This document shows, piece after piece, positions 7,323-14,404 of a DNA stretch of 64,000 nucleotides. Position numbers and translations under genes: made by a program. Position 1 is the first letter of the stretch; each line of letters starts with the position of its first letter. The notes under the pieces were generated by a model. The model worked only from the letters and a program-made list of their open reading frames with translations. It ran no database searches and was not told the DNA's origin. The DNA is from Pseudarthrobacter sp. W1I19 (lineage in GTDB: Bacteria; Actinomycetota; Actinomycetes; Actinomycetales; Micrococcaceae), in the NCBI RefSeq assembly GCF_030817835.1, contig NZ_JAUSZR010000001.1, forward strand, positions 1,054,001 through 1,118,000, written 5' to 3'.

Positions 7323-8039
7323 ATGAGGACACCGATACGGCGACCGTTCATCAGGTCAAGGTCAGCCCGTAGTGCGGCAGCTAATGGGCGACCGTCCTGG
7401 CGCCACGATCTGGTCGTGGGCCTGGTGTCCGGTGCCGTCGTAGCAGCCGCCTCAATGGCCGGGTCGGTCTATTTCGATGACCAGCGGTCGGATCGGGAAG
7501 CGAGTCAAGAGGACCTTCGATCTGTTAGGGAGGGCCGGCAAGAAAATCTAAGATTCGTTCGGGATAGATCTTCTGCTGAACTCCTTCCGAGACCATTTGC
7601 AGAAATGGACCTAGCAGGCCAAAACCTTGCAGGACTTCAATTGGTTAGAGCGGACCTTTCCAACAGTGACCTCAGCGAGGTTTTCGCCGAGGGTGTAGAT
7701 CTTTCAGGAAGTGACCTTGCGGGGGCGGAGATGACGAGGGCGAACTTCCGTGGTTCCAGGCTTAGATTCACATATTTCAACAACGCCGATCTGGCAGGGG
7801 CAGATCTTTCAAGTGGGTGGTTCAACTCCGCAACTTTCTCGGACGCCGACGTGGACGGCGTGAATCTTCTTGGCGCCGAATTGTCGGGTGCGGATTTCAG
7901 GGTCAGAAATATCGAGAAGGCGATTGTCGTCAATGATGCAGGTGAAACTGTCTGTTACGACGAGAAAACGAAGTGGCCGGAAGGGTTCCAGCCGCCGCCA
8001 GAAGACCCGATATGCAATAGAAAGTTGGACTTAGGCTAA
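7323..8039 (+). CDS. Membrane-anchored pentapeptide-repeat protein
   Basis: 238 aa. Basic N-terminus, one membrane helix at ~29-47 (VVGLVSGAVVAAASMAGSVY), a charged coiled-coil-like linker (~50-85), then about 15 A(D/N)LXX-type pentapeptides (~92-195) such as ADLSNSDLS, ANFRGSRL and ADLAGADLS, and a short C-terminal tail. Pentapeptide repeats form a right-handed beta-helix. Some members mimic DNA or act as effectors, but anchored forms are mostly uncharacterised. It runs opposite to the flanking phage genes and is less G+C-rich than host genes, consistent with cargo. Confidence 0.8.
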   Translation: MRTPIRRPFIRSRSARSAAANGRPSWRHDLVVGLVSGAVVAAASMAGSVYFDDQRSDREASQEDLRSVREGRQENLRFVRDRSSAELLPRPFAEMDLAGQNLAGLQLVRADLSNSDLSEVFAEGVDLSGSDLAGAEMTRANFRGSRLRFTYFNNADLAGADLSSGWFNSATFSDADVDGVNLLGAELSGADFRVRNIEKAIVVNDAGETVCYDEKTKWPEGFQPPPEDPICNRKLDLG

Positions 8040-8040
8040 A

Positions 8041-8076
8041 GCGGCTCCGTGATCAACGCTTTGGTTACGGAGCCGC
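8041..8076. terminator. Strong bidirectional terminator
   Basis: A perfect 10-bp stem GCGGCTCCGT (8041-8050) / ACGGAGCCGC (8067-8076) lies between the convergent pentapeptide gene and the early-operon gene ending at 8084. Confidence 0.75.
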
Positions 8077-8083
8077 TACATCT

Positions 8084-8653
8084 TTATCCCCAGCCGAGTT
8101 CTTCGGGCTTCTGAAGGTTGAGGGAGACCCCGCGCTCCCACGCGTCCTGGTTTGAGAAGATCCCCTTGGGTGTCTGGAGGGACAGGAGTTCTTTCAGCTT
8201 GTCGCCGTAGAAGGGGTGGTTTTCGGCGTGGCTGTTGGCTACCTCGTTCCAGGAAAGTTCAATGGCCCGCTGCATGAGGGCTTTGACCATTACCGTGTCG
8301 CCGGATATTTCGGCCTGGTCGAGGAGCTTGAGTGCCTTCTCCTGGTCGAACTGTCCGAGGGATCCGACGCGGTCCTGCGCGTCGCGGAAGCTGATGGCGG
8401 TCAGGGCGTCAGCGGTGGTTGTGTTGCCGAACAGGTCGCGTCGCAGGACGTGGGTTCGGAGTGTCTTGGCTGAATTTTCGGAGTCCTTGATCGCACCGAG
8501 GGCCGCGGAAGCACTGTTGTACTCGGCGGCGATCTTCTCCTTCTTGCCCTCGGGGGTGAGGTTGTTGTCAGATCGGATCCGCTTGAGCGCCTCGGCGTAG
8601 TTGTCCTGGATCTGTGCGGCGCGGCGGCCATCGGGGGTTTCGCTGAAACTCAT
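8084..8653 (-). CDS. Last gene of the early phage operon, unknown function
   Basis: 189 aa, largely helical and charged. I recognise no domain. The N-terminal part (TPDGRRAAQIQDNYAEALKR) and middle resemble helical hypothetical proteins of actinobacterial prophages. It overlaps the upstream HTH gene by 86 nt in another frame, so the two are co-transcribed. Confidence 0.6.
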   Translation of the reverse strand: MSFSETPDGRRAAQIQDNYAEALKRIRSDNNLTPEGKKEKIAAEYNSASAALGAIKDSENSAKTLRTHVLRRDLFGNTTTADALTAISFRDAQDRVGSLGQFDQEKALKLLDQAEISGDTVMVKALMQRAIELSWNEVANSHAENHPFYGDKLKELLSLQTPKGIFSNQDAWERGVSLNLQKPEELGWG

Positions 8654-9089
8654 GGTTCGGTTTTTCCTTATGCTGCTTGGGCCGCTTTGGCTGCGCGAAG
8701 TGTTGCACGTCTTCCCGGCGTATCCGGTAGCGTCCGTTAACTTGCGTGGCTGGTAGGCGATTCTCGCTGATTGCGAGGCGTACAGCCCGGTCTGTGATGT
8801 AGAGAATGTCGGCGGCTTGTGTGGTGCTGAGCCATTGATTTAAGTCTGCGGTTGCTTCCGGTTTTACCGCTACAGGGCTTCCGGTTGCGGTAGACCGCCA
8901 GGTAAGGGCAGCCAGCCTGAGTGCCACTAGGACGGCGTCAACCTCTGCGTCAGCTCCACGGTTCTCGATGCGCACCTGGTTAAGCCTGGCGTGCCGTTCA
9001 AGCCACGCACAGACCCTAGCGGGGACCACCACAACCGGAGCCGCAACGCCGTGAACGTAGGCCTCTGGCGGGCGCCTGGGGGCCGTCAC
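8568..9089 (-). CDS. Phage HTH DNA-binding protein (excisionase-like domain)
   Basis: 173 aa. Residues ~85-130 form a winged-helix of the excisionase/MerR-like type: WLSTTQAADILYITDRAVRL, then AISENRLPATQVNGRYRIRR and EDV. The N-terminal ~80 residues are of unknown function. The C-terminal ~30 residues are Pro/Arg-rich and lie in the overlap with the next gene. It may regulate the element or assist excision. ATGA overlap with the upstream gene places it in the early operon. Confidence 0.7.
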   Translation of the reverse strand: MTAPRRPPEAYVHGVAAPVVVVPARVCAWLERHARLNQVRIENRGADAEVDAVLVALRLAALTWRSTATGSPVAVKPEATADLNQWLSTTQAADILYITDRAVRLAISENRLPATQVNGRYRIRREDVQHFAQPKRPKQHKEKPNHEFQRNPRWPPRRTDPGQLRRGAQADPI

Positions 9090-9322
9090 GGAGCCTCCCT
9101 GTCATAGGTCACGAGGGAAGGAATGACGTGTTGGGGCCAGTCCTCGCCGTGCTGCCGCTTGAGGTTTACCAACGCGATGACAGCCAGTGATGCGATGACC
9201 CACTGTGCATTCCTCGGGATGATCCGATTAAGAGCCTTGGTCACTGCACGGGCATCGTAAGCCTCGACACCCTTCAGTAGCTCAACGGCCAGCCGGCCAG
9301 CCCTATCTCCCGAGCCGCTCAC
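9086..9322 (-). CDS. Small early phage protein
   Basis: 78 aa. One hydrophobic stretch (WVIASLAVIALVNL) in an otherwise helical protein. No family recognised. It overlaps both neighbours by 4 nt (ATGA type), showing tight operon organisation. Confidence 0.6.
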   Translation of the reverse strand: MSGSGDRAGRLAVELLKGVEAYDARAVTKALNRIIPRNAQWVIASLAVIALVNLKRQHGEDWPQHVIPSLVTYDREAP

Positions 9323-9540
9323 TGGCTGCCGCCAGTCCGGTGCTCGTCCAGCGAGTCCACGATGGCGTTACAGAATGCAATCGCGTGATCCTCCCGGAGG
9401 ACATAGCGGAGGATGGTGTCGGAGAAGATCGCCACGCCTGGTTCTTTTCCGTCCGGACCGTTGAGGAACGCTGCCCGCGTTGTCAGTGTTTCGCCGTCGA
9501 TGATGTTTCGGTTGTAGTGGGCGCGCTTGCTGTCGAACAT
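9319..9540 (-). CDS. Small early phage protein
   Basis: 73 aa, starting MFDSKRAHYNRNIIDGETL. No domain recognised. It overlaps the next gene by 4 nt, and its start follows directly on the stop codon of the upstream gene (TAA|ATG). Confidence 0.6.
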   Translation of the reverse strand: MFDSKRAHYNRNIIDGETLTTRAAFLNGPDGKEPGVAIFSDTILRYVLREDHAIAFCNAIVDSLDEHRTGGSQ

Positions 9541-9792
9541 TTAGTCCCTTCCCTGGGTCTTGTACGCGGATTCGATGGATTCGAGGATGTTGAGGGCGAC
9601 CTGTGGTCGGTTGCCTCCCATGAGGTTGAGCAGGCCGGCGCAGAACCGCATGAGCGATTTAGTAGTGTCCAAGTGATGCTGCTGTGGATCCTCCGACACC
9701 ATGACAGCCTCGATCAGGACGGTGTCAGTTACAGTGCCGGGCGCCTCAAGAGTGGCCCGGAGCAGGGCAATGGCGGTGTCTTCCGGGGTCAT
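9541..9792 (-). CDS. Small early phage protein
   Basis: 83 aa, mostly alpha-helical (TAIALLRATLEAPGTVTDT near the N-terminus). No recognised domain. Abuts the downstream gene and overlaps the upstream small gene by 4 nt. Confidence 0.6.
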   Translation of the reverse strand: MTPEDTAIALLRATLEAPGTVTDTVLIEAVMVSEDPQQHHLDTTKSLMRFCAGLLNLMGGNRPQVALNILESIESAYKTQGRD

Positions 9793-9962
9793 GCTGCCCG
9801 CTCGCGGGCTTGATACATGGCGAGCTGAGCCTCCGCGGTATTGGCTCTACGCATCCAGTGCGTGGCTTCCTGCTGCGCGTGCTCAAACTTGAGTCGGTAC
9901 GTTTCGGCCTGTGCGGGCCAGTCCCACTGCTGTAGGACTTTGGGGGAGTAGTCGTAGGGCAC
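9789..9962 (-). CDS. 57-aa early phage protein
   Basis: A short reading frame fills the gap between two operon genes exactly: GTG start at 9962 overlapping the upstream TAG, and TGA at 9789-9791 overlapping the downstream ATG. The product is rich in Gln, Trp and charged residues (VLQQWDWPAQAETYRLKFEH, then helical). The overlap at both ends is the main support. Function unknown. Confidence 0.6.
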   Translation of the reverse strand: MPYDYSPKVLQQWDWPAQAETYRLKFEHAQQEATHWMRRANTAEAQLAMYQARERAA

Positions 9963-10165
9963 TAGCTTGCCTTCCTGTTCTTACGTTCTTTTTCAACTGC
10001 ATTGACTGCCGCCGTACCCGTCGGATCGCGGTGCAGTGTCGTCTTGCCGTAGTGCCGTTCAGGAGTGTTCTTCAGCGCTAAAAGCTGCTGTAGATAGGTG
10101 GCGGCAAGGTTCCGGTAGTGGATGGTTTGGTGCTTCCAGTACTCAGCAAGTTCCGCGTCCGTCAT
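9962..10165 (-). CDS. Small early phage protein
   Basis: 67 aa from ATG 10165, chosen because it forms an ATGA overlap with the upstream stop and has GGGAGG close by. Aromatic N-terminal half (LAEYWKHQTIHYRNLAATYL), basic C-terminus (EKERKNRKAS). No family recognised. Confidence 0.6.
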   Translation of the reverse strand: MTDAELAEYWKHQTIHYRNLAATYLQQLLALKNTPERHYGKTTLHRDPTGTAAVNAVEKERKNRKAS

Positions 10166-10374
10166 GCCGCCTCCCAAGCCGTCGGTTCGCCGGTTCCGTC
10201 AGTCACGTCGGTTCGTGCAAGGGGGGTTAGATTCATCCGACGGAACGGGGTTTCGAACTGGTGGCGGAAATACCCACGCTTCGAGTCGCCCTGCCGTGTG
10301 GAGTGAATCTTGAAGGCTTGTACGAGCATCCTGCCGAAGCGTTGAACTGTAAGTACTTTCCCGTAGCTACTCAT
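10162..10374 (-). CDS. First gene of the divergent early operon
   Basis: 70 aa, basic, no recognised domain. First gene of the leftward operon, starting 49 bp from the repressor start. Early leftward genes next to a repressor often encode a Cro-like or replication-related function, but no HTH is visible here. Confidence 0.55.
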   Translation of the reverse strand: MSSYGKVLTVQRFGRMLVQAFKIHSTRQGDSKRGYFRHQFETPFRRMNLTPLARTDVTDGTGEPTAWEAA

Positions 10375-10423
10375 CGGCCAGCAGCAGGTACATCAAGCCG
10401 AAGAGGCTCAGTTTGTAGAGAAC
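10375..10423. promoter_or_regulatory. Divergent promoter/operator region of the element
   Basis: The 49-bp gap between the leftward early operon and the rightward repressor must hold at least the leftward promoter and is the expected operator. The repressor frame is open back to a stop at 10364-10366 with no earlier start codon. I saw no clear palindrome. Confidence 0.45.
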
Positions 10424-10900
10424 GTGCAACGCCTTCGTGAGGCTAAAGGCTGGTCACAAGGGGAGCTTGCGCGGCGCATGGCAGCAGACGGATGGGACGG
10501 ATTCCATCAGACAACGATTAGCCGCATAGAGAAGGGCCAGCGTCCGGTTCGGTTGGCGGAAGCCCGCGCTCTTGCGAAGGTGCTAGAGAGCCAAGTTGGA
10601 CTTATGATGGCGCCTCCGGAATCCGAAATTCTAGAGTCTCTAGCCAACAACATCGGATTGATGCGACTGGCCAGAAGACGTATCTGGGCGCAACTTGAGG
10701 AGATGAACGAGGTCAATTTCATACTCAAGACCCTGATGGACGACGTGGAGAGAATCCCACGGGAACAGTGGGAGCGCCTGGGCTTATGGGAAGACGTGGC
10801 TGCGATGGTTGTCCCGGCTAGCCACATGCAGAACTGGTCGGCGGCTTCCCTGATCGCCGAGGCCTTGGAGGGTCCGCATGGCGTCGATCCAGAAGCGTGA
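10424..10900 (+). CDS. XRE-family HTH repressor of the element
   Basis: 158 aa from GTG 10424, the only usable start after an upstream stop. Residues 1-55 form a Cro/CI-type helix-turn-helix (REAKGWSQGELARRM, then QTTISRIEKGQRPV, then LAEARALAKVL). The rest is helical and probably dimerises. It lies divergent from the early operon and overlaps the integrase start by 23 nt, the usual repressor-integrase arrangement of actinobacterial integrative elements. No LexA-type cleavage motif is seen. Confidence 0.82.
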   Translation: MQRLREAKGWSQGELARRMAADGWDGFHQTTISRIEKGQRPVRLAEARALAKVLESQVGLMMAPPESEILESLANNIGLMRLARRRIWAQLEEMNEVNFILKTLMDDVERIPREQWERLGLWEDVAAMVVPASHMQNWSAASLIAEALEGPHGVDPEA

Positions 10901-11983
10901 CAACGGTTCTTGGCGGGCCCGATACCGTGACGATGCGGGCAAGGAACACGCCAGACACTTCCCGAGAAAAATAGATGCTCAGCGGTGGCTGGATGAAGTC
11001 ACTGCTTCGGTGGTAACTGGCAGGTACGTGGATCCCAAGGCCGGGAAAATCACCTTCAGTGGTTTGAGCAATGGGCGGCTGCCCAGGTTTGGGCCACCGG
11101 TACGAAACTCAAGGCCGAACAAGCTCTAGCCGCTGCGACCTTCCGGGAGTCCCCGATTCGGGCGATCCTGCCGTCCCATGTTCAGGCATGGGTGAAGGGC
11201 CTGTCCGTCAGGTTGGCGCCGGCCACCGTGGCTGTCTATTACAACCTGGTTAGTTCCGCGTTTCGGGCTGCTGTCACGGATAAGGTCATCGCGGAGAACC
11301 CCTGCGCGGGGGCGAAGCTGCCCCGTAAGCGGCGCCGCGAAGCCGCGATGACCATCCCAGCACCCGAACAAGTCAAAGCCGCCCTAGATGTCGCCCCGGA
11401 ATGGTTTGCCCCGTACATCGCCGTTTGCGCCTTCGCTGGCTTACGTTTGGGCGAGGCCGCCGGGTTGCAGTTGGCTGATGTGGACTTCCTTCGGCGCACC
11501 ATCAGCGTCTCGCGGCAGATCCAGGGCAATACAAAAGCAAGCGCCGAAGTCGTTCCACCTAAGCATGGTTCCGAGAGGTGCGTTTATGCCGCGGACGAAC
11601 TCCTTCAGGTCCTCGCCCGTCATGTCGAAACCACGGGCGTCTTCGGTCGGGAGAAATGGCTGTTCGGCGCCGGGGGAACGTACTTCAATCGCAACTCCGC
11701 TGCCGACCGTTGGCGGCAGGTTCGGGAAGCCGCGGGCATAGGAGCGTTCACCCTGCATGATCTCCGTCATTTTTTCGTCTCGGGGCTCATAGCTGAGGGG
11801 TGCGACGTTGTGACAGTGCAACGGGCCGTTGGTCACGCAACGCCTTCAATAACTCTGAATACCTACAGCCACCTCTGGCCCATCGCTGAAGACAAAACGA
11901 GGACCGCAGGATCAATGCTGATCGCTGCGGTCCTCGACAATTCTGCGGACTATCCGCGGACTATCCGGAAAGCATCCCAGTAA
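10878..11983 (+). pseudogene. Tyrosine integrase with a 1-nt frameshift
   Basis: The frame from ATG 10878 gives an AP2-like arm-binding domain (SIQKRDNGSWRARYRDDAGK...) and reads ITFS at 11052-11060. The coding frame then continues in +2 as WFEQWAAAQVWATGTKLKAE, which fits the family; one base is missing between 11059 and 11060. The rest has the core-binding and catalytic domains: R in FAGLRLGEA, K in PPKHGSER, HxxR in LHDLRHFF, H in VGHATPS, and Tyr in LNTYSHLW. All catalytic residues remain. As read, no full-length integrase is made, so the element should be unable to move itself. Confidence 0.85.
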
Positions 11984-12002
11984 GTACGCGGAAAAACGGC
12001 TG

Positions 12003-12494
12003 CTAGCTGCGGAAGTTCACAAACTGCAGGTCGGCCTCGTCGAAGTCCTTCAAGAGTGCCATGGTGGCCTGCAGGTCGTCGCGCGACTTGGACGTAACCC
12101 GCAGTTCGTCGCCCTGGATCTGGGACTTCACTGACTTGGGGGCTTCGTCGCGGATCAGTTTGTTGATCTTCTTGGCCAGGTCCTGCGCGATGCCTTCCTT
12201 AATGGAAGCCTCGAGGCGGAACTCCTTGCCCGAGGCGTAGGGTTCGCCGGTGTCCAGGGACTTCAATGAGATGCCGCGGCGGATCAGCTTGGACTGGAGC
12301 ACGTCCAGTACCGCCAGGACGCGCTCTTCGGAGTTTGCCTTCATGAGGATCTTCTCGCCGCTGAAGTCCACCTCTGCACCGACGCCTTTGAAGTCGTAGC
12401 GCTGGGCCAGTTCCTTCTGTGCCTGGTTGAGCGCGTTGGCCACTTCCTGCTTGTCCACTTTGCTTACGACGTCGAACGTTGACTCGCCTGCCAT
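12003..12494 (-). CDS. yajQ: YajQ-family nucleotide-binding protein
   Basis: 163 aa from ATG 12494 (MAGESTFDVVSKVDKQEV); the upstream in-frame extension is not family-like. Contains typical YajQ stretches QRYDFKGVGAEVDFSGEKI and a C-terminal repeat of the same two-layer fold. Members bind nucleotides, with c-di-GMP binding shown for some proteobacterial homologues; the actinobacterial role is unclear. First host gene to the right of the integrase, with only 19 bp between the stop codons. Confidence 0.9.
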   Translation of the reverse strand: MAGESTFDVVSKVDKQEVANALNQAQKELAQRYDFKGVGAEVDFSGEKILMKANSEERVLAVLDVLQSKLIRRGISLKSLDTGEPYASGKEFRLEASIKEGIAQDLAKKINKLIRDEAPKSVKSQIQGDELRVTSKSRDDLQATMALLKDFDEADLQFVNFRS

Positions 12495-12679
12495 GACTCT
12501 CCTTGTGCTGGTGGGGGCCTTGTCCGCGGACAGGGCCGGGATCGCTGCATTCCAGCCTAATACGGATGTCGCTGATGAGGGGGAGCCGTATTTCACAGTT
12601 CCCTCTCAGCGGACATCCCGGGGGAACGAAGGAGGTCCGGGCAGAGTTGAAGGAGTTGGAACTGCTCGAAAGGAACACC

Positions 12680-12934
12680 ATGCACCGCAAAGCTGTCCAC
12701 TACGTCACACGAACCACATCAGCGGCAGCCGGGGCGGTTGCAACGGCAGCAACCTCGGTTGCGGCAGCGGCGGTGGCAGCGTCCATCATGTTCAGCCCGG
12801 TGGCGGATGCGTCCTCCCGCATGGACGGCGTTCGGGAGGACCTGCTCCGGGCGGTGCAGTTGAACCAGATCACCGAAGAGCAGGCCGTGAAGTTCGAGGC
12901 GAAGCTGGCCGGAAGGATTCTGGGCGAGGCCTGA
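12680..12934 (+). CDS. Small Ala-rich exported or membrane protein
   Basis: 84 aa from ATG 12680 with AAAGGA upstream. Residues ~10-43 are an unusually Ala-rich hydrophobic segment ending in SPVADASS, probably a signal peptide. The mature ~40 residues are helical (VREDLLRAVQLNQITEEQAV). Unknown function. Confidence 0.6.
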   Translation: MHRKAVHYVTRTTSAAAGAVATAATSVAAAAVAASIMFSPVADASSRMDGVREDLLRAVQLNQITEEQAVKFEAKLAGRILGEA

Positions 12935-13114
12935 CAGCAGGCTTAAGGACCGCCTCCGAGGGCGGGAAATCCGCGCTGTTCCGGGCTTCGGAGCGCCGAT
13001 TCGATTCTTCGGCGGAAGTTCTGTAAAGTTGTCTTGCCCGCGGTTACTGGAAGCGGAACGGCTCGGAAACGGACGCTCTGCAGACTGCATCTTCGGGTAC
13101 TTCTTTTGAAGTTC

Positions 13115-13196
13115 GGCAGATTACCCGAGCGGCCAAAGGGGGCTGACTGTAAATCAGCTGGCAACGCCTACGGGGGTTCGAATCCCTCATCTGCCA
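13115..13196 (+). tRNA. tRNA-Tyr (GTA)
   Basis: 82 nt. Acceptor GGCAGAT pairs with ATCTGCC; anticodon stem-loop CTGACTGTAAATCAG gives anticodon GTA. Type II tRNA with a variable arm (TGGCAACGCCTAC) and a T-loop GGTTCGAATCC. The CCA end is not encoded. A terminator follows 12 nt downstream. Confidence 0.95.
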
Positions 13197-13207
13197 CCCA
13201 AGGAAAA

Positions 13208-13239
13208 GCCTCCGGAACCACAGGTTCCGGAGGCTTTTT
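13208..13239 (+). terminator. Rho-independent terminator of tRNA-Tyr
   Basis: A perfect 12-bp stem GCCTCCGGAACC / GGTTCCGGAGGC with a 3-nt loop, followed by TTTTT. Confidence 0.92.
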
Positions 13240-13310
13240 CGTGTCTTCACGCCGGTGCCGGGTGCCAGGCTTAGCGGGCTTAGCGGGGCTAGCGGCGCCC
13301 GGAGAACGCC

Positions 13311-13555
13311 CATCAGCTCCTGCACCCAATCGGGCAACCCTTCATCAGCTCCTGCACCCAATCGGGCAACCCTCCATCACCCCCTGATCAAAATACTGAA
13401 ACCCTCCATCACGCTTGGGAGAACAGGAGTTATCGATGCTCGGGCCGCGGAAGTACGGCCCTCGATATTGATCTGGAAGTGATGGGGCAACGCGCCAGTA
13501 GCGGCAGGAGCTGATGGAGGGTTGCAGGGAAAACGGCAGGTGCTGATGGGGCGTT
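13311..13555. repeat. Phased 32-bp repeat array in inverted arrangement
   Basis: The 590-bp gene-free stretch 13242-13831 contains units that start with CATCA every 32 bp: 13311, 13343, 13375 and 13407 on the plus strand, and on the minus strand with TGATG at 13480, 13512 and 13544. The unit boundary AACCCT(C/T)CATCA is the conserved part (13336, 13368, 13400; TGATGGAGGGTT at 13512). Units 1 and 2 are nearly identical and unit interiors otherwise diverge. The arms converge on a small hairpin (ATCGA...GGGCCG / CGGCCC-TCGAT, 13432-13466). I see no gene in the rest of the gap. Confidence 0.8.
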
Positions 13556-13831
13556 GGGAGGGAGGGCCCGCAAGAGCGCGCAACCTGCAGCTCCGCAAGC
13601 ACCCCAGCCACCTTCAGCGTCAATAGTCTTGCCATCGCCGATTTCCCGCGCCTTTACTGGGAAGCAGGCCCTTTCCATACACACGTTTTGTCCTATAACC
13701 CAGGTGCCGGAGCTGGCCGGCAAAGGCGGCAAAACCGCCGTCGACATGTCAGTGGCACGGGCGTAGTCTGGCACCATCGGCGCAAGTGCCCGATGCCCTG
13801 CGTCGATCAAAGAATCGATAAAGGAGGATCA

Positions 13832-14263
13832 ATGAGTGCCGTACGTGAATTCATGACTACGGACGCGCAGTGTATTAAGGAAAACCAGTCCCTCGCAGAT
13901 GCTGCCCGGATGATGCTGGACCTTGACTGCGGATCGTTGCCGATCTGCGGTGACGACGGCAAGTTGAGGGGCATGATCACCGACCGTGACATCGTGCTCA
14001 AGTGCGTGGCTGCAGGCCGCGATCCGCGCGAAATGATGGCCCGCGACCTCGCCTCGGGCCGGCCCTACTGGATCGACGCCGATGCAAACGTTGATGAGGC
14101 CATCGACATGATGGAAACCCACCAGGTCCGCCGGCTTCCTGTCATCGCCGACCACAAGCTGGTGGGGATCCTGAGCCAGGGAGACATCGCCCGCAATTAC
14201 TCCGAGCAGCGCGTGGGCGAGCTGGTGGAGCACATCTCCGAACGCAAACGGATGAACGCTTAA
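13832..14263 (+). CDS. Two-CBS-domain protein
   Basis: 143 aa from ATG 13832 behind a near-perfect AAGGAGG site. Two CBS domains fill the protein: ~7-60 (ending GMITDRDIVLKCVA) and ~74-128 (ending GILSQGDIARNYSE). CBS pairs bind adenine nucleotides and sense energy or stress state; stand-alone forms are common in actinobacteria and often stress-induced. Single-gene unit with its own terminator. Confidence 0.88.
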   Translation: MSAVREFMTTDAQCIKENQSLADAARMMLDLDCGSLPICGDDGKLRGMITDRDIVLKCVAAGRDPREMMARDLASGRPYWIDADANVDEAIDMMETHQVRRLPVIADHKLVGILSQGDIARNYSEQRVGELVEHISERKRMNA

Positions 14264-14285
14264 CCCGGTAATTCTTTATCAACCA

Positions 14286-14317
14286 ACGCCACGGAGGTCC
14301 CTCCGTGGCGTTTCTTG
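14286..14317 (+). terminator. Terminator after the CBS-domain gene
   Basis: A perfect 13-bp stem AACGCCACGGAGG / CCTCCGTGGCGTT with a 2-nt loop, followed by TCTT. Confidence 0.88.
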
Positions 14318-14404
14318 ATGCCACATCCTGGCCTTGTCCGCAGCTCCCTGCCCTGAAGGTTAGGAGCCGCGGACAAGCTTGGGATGCGCCCGGGCTGGCA
14401 GGTG

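Larger units (their letters stand above)
1..12002. mobile_element. Prophage remnant or phage satellite, right-hand part
   Basis: The region holds a tyrosine integrase (frameshifted), an XRE repressor divergent from an operon of small overlapping early genes, an excisionase-like HTH gene with an internal stop, a small-terminase-like gene, a tail tape measure gene and a tail-fibre-like gene. Interspersed are non-phage cargo genes (serine protease, pentapeptide protein, lipoprotein). No capsid, portal, protease or large terminase gene is visible. The right boundary is placed between the integrase stop (11983) and the yajQ stop codon (12003), where host-like genes begin. The left boundary lies outside the window, so the att sites were not identified. 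Confidence 0.85.

Noticed and set aside
11984..12002. att site next to the integrase
   Set aside because: Short direct repeats near 11950-11975 (GCGGACTATCCG type) were seen but lie inside the integrase end; without the left boundary no att pair can be shown.
13311..13555. CRISPR array
   Set aside because: The units are contiguous with no separate spacers, only ~12 bp is conserved, the array runs in both orientations, and no cas gene is near.
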